DNA of 64,000 bases, from assembly GCA_032871835.1 (NCBI GenBank), contig CM065297.1, forward strand, positions 38,813,098-38,877,097. Reading direction: 5' to 3'. Origin of the DNA: Dipteronia dyeriana (lineage: Eukaryota; Streptophyta; Magnoliopsida; Sapindales; Sapindaceae). Positions 56,401-64,000 of this stretch are shown here, in pieces. Under the pieces are notes generated by a model, which searched no databases, was not told where the DNA came from, and saw only the letters and a list, made by a program, of their open reading frames with translations. A program made the position numbers and the translations under genes. The number at the start of each line of letters is the position of its first letter. The first letter of the stretch is position 1.

Positions 56401-59400
56401 TCAAGTATGAGAGCACTCACCTTTGACCATATTGGTCTTAGGTGAACGAACACAAATAACATCATGATCATTACTCATGGAAATATAAAATCTAAAAGAT
56501 AAATCATCAACTATCTTCTTCATGAAAATATCACTCATTTTAAACTCATTGTTATTGCCATGCACAAACATTTCATCAATACACGATATATGACCATCAT
56601 GTTTTTTTACATTCTCATCCATACAAATCTTCTTGACATTATTCTTCACATGTTTATCATTATTATGCACAACATTCAAAGATTTATCAATATCAACATG
56701 TTTAGAAGAATGACTAGGAATCTTTTTCACATCATGATTTTTAATCCAAACTTTCCTAGTAAGTTTCTTCACATGATCATGACCAAGATGCACATTTTTC
56801 AAAACATCAAAACCATTATCATGTTTCGAATCTTTCAAAGAAGATTTGTTCAACTCACTAGTATGCATATTATTTCCTAGTTTGCATTGCCTAATATATT
56901 CATAACATCTAGGTCTAATGTGACCAATTACATTGCAATAATGACAAACCGGAATAAATTTAGAAAAAATACCGTTTGAGTGTGCATGCTTTGGTTGAGA
57001 ATTTGGTTGAGAAATTCCATTGCTTTTCTTGTCTTTGTCTTTGGTTTTGGAAGAAATAGTAGTTGAGCCTTTTCTAATTCAAATTTTCTTAACACCATGC
57101 TTCTCCTTACAATTAACAATATGCTTTGACTTATTCTTTGGCTTACTATCACATAAATCGACTTTATTAGTCACATTTTCAAACAGAGGCACAACATGTG
57201 TTTTCACAAGCAAGTCATCAACAATATTTTTCTTAACATGCTTTTCCAAGGTCTTCCTAGGTCTAGATCTAGATCAATACATGGATGATTGCCTAGGACC
57301 ATTCATCAAAGACATATCGTACAAATCATTCTCATATTTGCATTTACGAATGTATTCATAACATCTAGGTCTTATAGGTCCTACCATGTTACAAAAATGG
57401 CAAATAGGTACAAATTTGAGAGGGTTACCTTTAGCTTGAGCATTGGAAGTAGTATACCTTCTCACATTGTTACCTATTTGATGTCCATTCCTTGATGCTT
57501 TGTCTTTTGCATGAGAAAATGATGATTTTTGTTTTTGACCTTGTTAAGAATTTCCTTTGTTGCTCCTTGTTGATGTTGAGGCACATCCGGTTACATCCAT
57601 GGCTTCACCGTTTGAGAGAGGACCTACATTCACTTTACCACTTGCTTTGACAAAAGTAGAATTGTAAGATAAAGGTGTAACCTTTTCATTCACATAACCT
57701 ATTCCTCTTTTGTCACTAGGATGCTTACAAATCTTGATGAGAGTTTCTACTTTACTAGCACTAGATGACATCTTACCTATCATCTTGTTAGCCTCATCAA
57801 GCTTATCACTAAGCATCTTCTCTTGACACTCATGCTTACTAATTTTGACTCTAAGCACATTTTCAAGTCTTTAAGCATGATCAAGAGAATCATCTCTTTG
57901 CACCACTTCTTGTTTCAAAATTCCTAATCTTTTATTACTATCTTTCAAGTTATTCTCTAGACTAAGGATTTTGTCTTTAAGCTCTTTATTCTCTTTTTGC
58001 TTATTCTCTCCTTCCATGATAAACAACTTCATAGTAAAGTCTTCTTTCAAATCACCTAGCTCTTGAGCACTTTCTTCTAGCTTTGAAAAATATTTTTCAA
58101 TGGTTTCTTTATGCTCTTTAATGACTTCACTTTGCTTGCTTATCTTCTCCAAAGACATATTCTTCTCATTTTCAAGAGCTTTGATTATCACCACTAAATT
58201 GGCATTGATCAACTTCAACTTATTGTTTTCATCATTCTTCTTGACATTTTCACTTGTTAGTTGAAAGATCTTGTCATTGAAATTTGTTTCATCATGATTT
58301 GAGGAGAATTCACTATCTTCATTACTTGAAGAGTATTCACTTTCCTCACTACATGAGGAGTCTACACCATTATCCTCAAATCTTCCTTCATATATAGCCG
58401 GGTGAGCAATGTAATTGCTAGTATATTTTCGATCATCTGGGACTCCTCTTCCTCTTTTACATCACTCACACTCACATCACTCCAAGTAGCCGCCATTGCT
58501 AAGCCTTTCTTAGACTCTTTCTTCTCATTAGCACTCTTGGTAGTAATAAATCCAATCCCTTTGCATTCAAGACATCAAATTAGCTTATTCTTAGATTCAT
58601 CATTGCAATCTACCACTTTTTTTGGAGTGATCTTTTTATCAACTTCCTTTCTCTTAGAACATATATTCTTTAGAAATTTCTTGAAAGCTATCATCATACT
58701 AACCATATCATCTTCACTCTTCTCATCAGTCACTTCGAGTGTTATTCCCTTATCCTCAAACCTTGTCTTGAACCCAAGCTCATATGCTTGTAGAGAACCA
58801 AGAAGCTCATCAACCCTCATAAGATTGACGTTCTTGCTTTCTTCAATTGCGGTCACCTTTGCTTTAAATCTCTTAGGTAATGATCTTAAGATTTTCCAAT
58901 TAATTCTCTCTTGTGGATATGGGTCTCCCAAAGTTTGACTTTGATCTGTGATATTCAAGAGTCTAGTTTGAAAGTCTACTAACTTCTCATCCTCATCCAT
59001 AACAAGACTTTCAAATTGAGAGGTAAGCATTTGTACTCTTAAGCTCTGAACCGCCAACTTACCATCATTGATAGTTTACAAAGTATCCCATGCTTCCTTT
59101 ACGGATTCGAGGTTTAGGATATAGATAAATTGAGTACCATCTACACCACCAAATATTGCATTCATTGCCCTATGATGCCACTTAGCATTATCAAATTCAA
59201 TAGCGTCCATTCGGCTCTAGGCTTCAAAATCATAGTGCCATCTTCTTGCCTTTTGGTAGGTATCGGATAACCTTCCTTAATACTCATCCATGCCTTTTCA
59301 TTGATGGATCAAATGTAGGCTCTCAACCTAATTTTCCAAAAGGAGTAGTTTCCACTATTCAAGAGTGGAGGTCAAGAACTAGATGCACCTTCCAATATAG

Positions 59401-59410
59401 AATCACCCAT
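56401..59410 (-). pseudogene. SIRE-type gag with duplicated zinc-knuckle block
   Basis: Starting at ATG 59410 (MGDSILEGAS), the frame reads YSFWKIRLRAYI, then AKWHHRAMNAIFGGVDG and a UBN2-type gag domain open at 59057-58575 (SQFESLVMDEDEKLVDFQ). A degenerate first knuckle (CLECKGIGF) follows, then an acidic Ser-rich linker, a long coiled coil (58218-57871 and on to about 57720), and two copies of a CCHC block. These are CHFCNMVGPIRPRC (near 57410; H replaced by P) and CHYCNVIGHIRPRC (near 56945; intact). A Lys/His-rich tail ends at 56401 (KGECSHT). About eight stops and two frameshifts interrupt it. Full SIRE gag is followed by protease; here nothing follows. Gag would package element RNA. 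Confidence 0.85.
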
Positions 59411-59459
59411 AACACAAAAACAACTAACACTATAATATGGACCTATCTAATCACTTCTA

Positions 59460-59474
59460 GACATCAGCTCTGAT
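59460..59474 (-). other. Primer binding site of the gag-only family S element
   Basis: The minus strand reads ATATCAGAGCTGATG after the LTR stretch ending CACTATA. TATCAGAGC is the core of the initiator-Met site. The usual leading TGG is replaced by AA. Confidence 0.7.
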
Positions 59475-61693
59475 ATTATAGTGTAAAATATAACTAATGG
59501 GGGGGGGGGGGGGGGGGGGGGGGTGAATAGGTATATGCTCAAATTTTAATCTTTTTTAAAAACACAAGCAATCTTATACAACACTTATTATGATGTCCAA
59601 AATGATATATGACAAATCAATCGACACAAATCAACTAAGTGAAGAAATTAAAGATGCTAAAAATCAACACAAGATATTTACGTGGTAAAACCTCTTAAGA
59701 GGAAACATCCACGGGTTGATACCAAAACCACCGGAAAAAGCAAATCCACTATTTCAAATAAGAGTTACACACTCAAGCAATCAACACATGCTCTCCAAGC
59801 TATCACTCTTACTCTACCCTTGAACCTAGTGATCTACTAAACCGACTTCCTATCCAAGACCTCCTGTCTCGAGGAAGATTCCTTAGTCACCTTTTCGGAT
59901 CCACCCGACCCTAGGTAAGACTTCTTGCTCAACTATTCGAGTACTCCCGACTCTAGTTGAGACTTCCTTGCTCAACAATCCGAGGTCTCACACCTCTTGT
60001 CAAGACTTCCACTTGCTTAGCTATCCAAGTCCTCCCGACTCTAGCTAAGACTTCCAATTGGTCAAATCAAAAAATCACTCTAAGATATGAGACTTCCTAC
60101 CTCTTCACAAGGCTTCTAATTGATCATGAATGCAAAATGTAAACAAGCACTCGACATAGAAAATGATGATCAACAAATTCTATGGACATGCAACTAGATA
60201 GCTAGATTATGCTTTCAAGGAACAATCACAAATGTATCTAGGCAACCTAAGCATTTTATCAACTAAGAACCAAATCAATGAAATGAATATATCAATTGAT
60301 GTAGACCTAGTTCTTAGAAAATGAAATTAAATCTAGAAATAGTCAATCAAGCATAGAACAAAAGATTTCTAGAAACAATTTCATTTTTATCAAGTTTAGC
60401 ACAAATCAATCAACTTATCACAAATCTAGCTAAACTTGAAAATCAAGTCAAAAAACCACAAAATGATATCAAAATCATCTTAGTCATGCTTCTTAATCAA
60501 AAAGCATCAATCAATAAGAAGATCTAAGAAGAAAACTAAGAAGAAGATGATTTTAACAACATGGATGAAAATCACAAACTGAAGATCTGATCACAACAAA
60601 TATATAGACATCCTTTGGTACTGGAAATGATTGGATTTTGTAGAAATCTTCAAGACACTCGAAATCGGTTTTTGAATTAAGTGATTCGGAGTTGAAATGA
60701 AGAAGTTATCAAAAAAAACAAAAATCAAAATGTTGAGAGAAAATTTCTGCACTTGTTCTTCAAATTCGTTTTTCTCAACTTATAATGAATAAGAGGGAAT
60801 GAGAGGTTTTAAAGTAAAACAAACAGAAAGATCAAATTTCCCTCATGCCTTAGTGCTTCTCTGAGATGGCGCGTGGGCATCTCGGGGCAGCAAGGCTTTG
60901 AGGCCGAGATGGCCACGCGCCATCTCGGGATGGTGCCAAGTGATGGCTTATGCCATCGCACTTCATCCCTTGCGCTCCTCTCGTGTTCTTCAATCGTTCT
61001 TTGGCCTCCGAACTCTGAATTCGAATCCGTTTGAAGATTACGAACAGGAACTCCCTCAAGGACTTGGAAATATAAGATACTCAACCCATATAATAAGAAT
61101 TCGACTCGATATATGAAGACGAAGACAATGTATGCAACATGAGTTGAAAGTGTAGTGTCTTTTGACTTAGAACTTGAAATCAATAGTATGAGTAACCGAA
61201 ATGCTGGAACTCAATCAAGAATGATTTAAGACTAAATTCAAATTCAATATCCATGTTATACAAACATATACACATAACAAAATTCACACTAGAATGCAAA
61301 CTCCAATCATGCATTTTCCAAAACATGTTACTTTCATACTAAATGCATGAGCATTCAACTTCAAGTGTGTGAATATGTTATACCAAATGATGTGCTACGA
61401 TGCAGGGAAACAAATATATGAATTGTGTGTGTGTGCACATATAATGATGCACAACTAAGCAGGGACACATATGAATGAATTGTGTGTGTGCGCCTATGCC
61501 TTGAAAGATGAGGAAGAATCTTGATACCATAGCATCTAAGTAAGCATATATCCTCTTGAAGACGAACTTTGCATGCGAAGTCGCTTTCCATCATTGAAGT
61601 CCGATCTAATCAAGAACCACCTAAGCAACTAAGCAATACAAACAAAGAGCATTTTGTTATGGAATCAAGCCAACACAAATCTAAAACCTAACA
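59475..61693 (-). mobile_element. 5' LTR of the gag-only family S element
   Basis: It starts TGTTAGG at 61693 and runs to about 59475. It contains the CA-rich minisatellite (61385-61500), double hairpin (60863-60926), U5 minisatellite (59870-60080), stem-loop module (59677-59716) and a 25-bp G run on the plus strand (59499-59523). Compared with the 3' LTR it lacks the last ~20 bp (AATTGGTTAAGGGAATTTAC region). Confidence 0.87.
59499..59523 (+). repeat. G homopolymer, 25 bp, in family S U5
   Basis: A plus-strand G run (C run in LTR sense) at the CACCCCC motif. The 3' LTR has only AAGGGGGAGGGGGG at the same place, so the site expanded or contracted after insertion, or the count is an assembly error. 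Confidence 0.9.
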
Positions 61694-61698
61694 CCCGT

Positions 61699-62760
61699 TT
61701 CTCAACTCAAGCAGGAAATGTACCCAGCAAGGCAAACCCCTCCGTGAGATTCGCCTCCTCCCAGTATAGTAGCCCTTATAACCCGAGATAAGAAAGGATA
61801 CAATCACTACACCCCCCTAAATGCATCCTGTAAATGATCTACCCTACCATCTGGGATAAGGGGTTACTACAAAAGCTCGCACCCATGAAATCCCCCATCG
61901 ATTGAAGGAACATGTATAAGTACTGTGACTTTCATAAAGACTTGGGTAACAACACGTCAGAGTGCTATAACCTACGTAACCAAATTGAGGCTCTGATAAA
62001 GAGAGGATGATTGATAGAGTTCTTGCAGCAAGTTAGGGACAACATTCAGACTTGGAGGGAGGTACAAGTAGATATTCATGAGCACATCAAGAAAAGAAAA
62101 GGGGAACAGGCGGATCTGAAGTAACAAATCAAGGTGATATATACCATCAACGGAGGTCCAACATTGGCTGGCATCTTCAATAATCCTAGGAAAAACCATG
62201 CGAGGAAGGTCCCTCATGTAGATGAAGGTTGGCGTATCTTTAGGGGTGACTAGAGCCCAGCTGACCCCTCCCAGTTCTCGCAGATTATCTTTACCGAAGC
62301 GGATGTCTACAACACCATGCAGCCTCATGACGGTCCCATGGTGGTCACAGTATAAATTGCCAACTGCATAGTCCATCGTGTGCTTGTTGACACAGGCAGT
62401 AGCGTCGACATCCTCCTCAAAGATATCTTGGAAAAGCTAAATATAAAATAGTGGTGTTACAACAATTTCACTACCCCACTAAATGGATTCACCGGGGACT
62501 CGATAATACCTATGGGGTTGAAGATCCTTCCAGTAATCGCCGGAATAGCCCCTCTCCTATAAAATATCATGACGGACTTCGTGGTGGTGGATACCCCATT
62601 AGCCTATAATGCGATATTAGGAAGACCTTTCTTATCATCCTTGAAGGGGGTCTCATCCATTTACCATAACGTCCTAAAGTTTCTAGTAGGAGACAAGGTG
62701 GAGGAAATACGCGGTGACCAACAAGCAGCCAGGAAGTGTTATGCAGTGTCTGCCAACCTG
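61699..62760 (+). pseudogene. T2 gypsy gag end and aspartic protease
   Basis: After the family S insertion the frame resumes (SQLKQEMYPARQ). The gag end and linker run to about 62200 with several stops. The retropepsin-type protease follows: HRVLVDTGSSVDILLKDIL (near 62375-62430) with the intact catalytic DTGSS, FTGDSIIPMGLKILP, and the C-terminal flap-end block FVVVDTPLAYNAILGRPFL (near 62578-62635). The active-site triad and the ILGRP motif are conserved, but stops lie between them. Confidence 0.85.
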
Positions 62761-64000
62761 ACTGCCTTAGCAAAACAGTTTGCTCAGGTTATGACGATAC
62801 AGGAGGGGGTAACCCCGGATGACCCTGGGAGTGTTGAGCCCACAGGTCACCTACAGGAAAATCCTAAGATTCCAGATGAAGAGGAGCAGAGCAGGGAATG
62901 GGCCAACGGGTAGCCGGTGGATAAGTTAGAAGAGGTACCCATCCAGATGGATGACCCCTTGAAGGTCGTCAAGGTCGGAGCGACCCTTGAACTAGGAGTA
63001 AAGAATGGTCTGATCGGTCTCCTAAAAGAATTTAATGACATCTTTTCTTGGAGTCACGATGAGATGCCCAGGATCCCGATATCATTAGCCACTCAACATT
63101 TGGCAGTAGATCCCACCTTCAAGTCTGTCAAGAAAAAAAGGCATCACTTTAACGCCAAAAGAAATGCCTCGATTCAAGAGGAAGTGGCAAGTTGATCAGA
63201 GCATACTTCATCAGAGAGGCACGCTACTCCGAATGGATCACCAATTTGGTCACGGTCACGGTCACGAATGCGACTGGGAAGTGGCAGATGTGTGTTGACT
63301 ACACCGACCTCAACCGGGCATGTCCAAAAGTCGGTTTCCCTCTACCAAAGATTGATCAGTTGGTTGATTCCACTTCCAAAAACAAGCTTCTAAGCTTCAT
63401 GGATGCATTCTCGAGTTACAACCAGATTATGATGCACCCCGCCGACCAAGATAAGACCAGCTTCCTCACTAGGCAAGGTCTGTAATGCTACAAGGTGATG
63501 CCGTTTGGGCTTAAGAATATAGGAGCTACATATCAACGGTTGGTCAATAGACGATTCAAGACCGAGATCGAAAGGTTTATGGAAGTGTATATCGATGACA
63601 TGATTACCAAGTCACCGACCATAGAAGGACATCAGGACGACCTTCGCAAAACTTTCATGATTCAAATGGAAAACCAGATGAGATTGAACCCTTCCAAATG
63701 TGCCTTTGGGGTAACTGTATGAAAGTTTCTGGGTTTCGTGGTCCATGATAGAGGAATAGAGGCTAACTCAGAAAAGATCCAGGCTATCCTAGACCTAGAA
63801 TACCCCACATCACTCAAACATGTTCAAGTCCTGACCAGGCATATAGTAGCGCTCAACAGGTTCATTTCTTGATCCACCGATAAATGTTTCTCTTTCTCGA
63901 AAGTGATCAAGCAGGGAAGGAACATGAAATGGGACCAGGAGAGTGAGCAAGCTTTCCAAGCTCTTAAGAAGTATTTGTCAAGCCCTTCATTACTGGTTAA
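62761..64000 (+). pseudogene. T2 gypsy reverse transcriptase and start of RNase H
   Basis: The linker (FSWSHDEMPRIP near 63045-63080) is followed by RT: ARYSEWITNLVTVTV, WQMCVDYTDLNRACP (near 63282-63326), FPLPKIDQLVD, LSFMDAFSSYNQI, YKVMPFGLKN and the catalytic YIDDMI near 63589-63606. LNPSKCAFGVTV follows, with a stop replacing the next residue (63721), then KFLGFVV. RNase H begins near 63930 (WDQESEQAFQALKK) and runs off the window. At least four stops (62912, 63194 frameshift, 63483, 63721) make it inactive. Integrase and the 3' LTR should lie beyond 64000. Confidence 0.88.

Larger units (their letters stand above)
52120..61693 (-). mobile_element. Complete family S element with gag but no pol; target duplication CCCGT
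   Basis: The 9574-bp element on the minus strand has LTRs at 59475-61693 (5') and 52120-54345 (3'), a primer site, a polypurine tract, a long decayed gag and about 2 kb of non-coding 3' sequence. It is flanked by perfect CCCGT (52115-52119, 61694-61698) within T2 gag. No protease, integrase, RT or RNase H motif is found in the 5.1-kb interior. The LTRs are roughly 90% similar by eye, so the insertion is not recent. Its mobilisation must have depended on enzymes supplied in trans, unless pol was deleted after insertion. Two other copies with the same gag-end/non-coding junction argue for the former. Confidence 0.9.

Noticed and set aside
56560..56880. 106-residue plus-strand open frame rich in Ile, Met and Phe
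   Set aside because: Antisense of the Lys/His/Asp-rich gag tail at 56401-56868.
58402..58938. 178-residue plus-strand open frame
   Set aside because: It is the antisense shadow of the gag UBN2 domain and linker on the minus strand, whose motifs are recognisable. The plus-strand product is hydrophobic low-complexity.
1..64000. tRNA, rRNA, snoRNA or riboswitch genes
   Set aside because: No cloverleaf, box C/D pattern or rRNA-like sequence was noticed. The only tRNA-related strings are retroelement primer sites.

Overview
The window looks like a repeat-rich stretch of a eudicot-type plant nuclear genome. It is AT-rich, has one spliced GT-AG gene, and nearly everything else is LTR retrotransposon sequence in nested, truncated and rearranged form. 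I see no prokaryotic or organellar signals, and no tRNA, rRNA or CRISPR. The species cannot be fixed from the sequence alone.

The one convincing host gene lies at 43329..46009 on the minus strand. It is a seven-exon flavin-containing monooxygenase of the plant FMO GS-OX-like type, 462 residues, with an unbroken reading frame, a TATA box and a G-box. Short inverted-repeat (MITE-like) elements sit in its promoter and in introns 2, 3 and 5. A truncated coiled-coil coding fragment (42259..42744) lies beyond its 3' end.

Repeat families recognised, with the names used below. Family S is SIRE-like Ty1/copia: LTRs start TGTTAGG, the primer site is initiator-Met type, and gag is long with zinc knuckles. 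Family C2 is Ty1/copia: LTRs of about 2.4 kb start TGTTGGGATTATGC and end near CCCTACA. T1 and T2 are Tat-type Ty3/gypsy elements. G3 is known only from two solo LTRs starting TGATGAGAATC on the minus strand. There is also one Athila-like, non-coding gypsy element.

Layout. 1-4247: family S element on the minus strand (gag end, primer site, 5' LTR) with a G3 solo LTR nested in the LTR. 4248-8052: Athila-like element without coding capacity. 8053-16279: decayed C2 element on the minus strand with gag and pol remnants. 16280-27839: a 12-kb pile of C2 LTR fragments in alternating orientation, holding a T2-family solo LTR. 27840-35051: chimeric family S element on the plus strand. 35052-42258: copia fragments around a truncated T1 element, itself split by a second G3 solo LTR. 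42259-46819: the gene island. 46820-47686: Tat-type solo LTR. 47843-49468: retroelement fragments. 49470 to the window end: a T2 gypsy element on the plus strand, split cleanly by a 9.6-kb family S element (52120-61693) that carries gag but no pol.

Several insertions are proven by exact 5-bp target duplications (CTATG, ACCAT, AGAAT, ATAAT, CCCGT), and a promoter MITE by a 9-bp duplication. Removing two of these insertions conceptually restores the frame of the interrupted gag, which gives a relative order of events. Retroelement coding regions are full of stops and frameshifts and are listed as pseudogenes. Borders without a target duplication are approximate.
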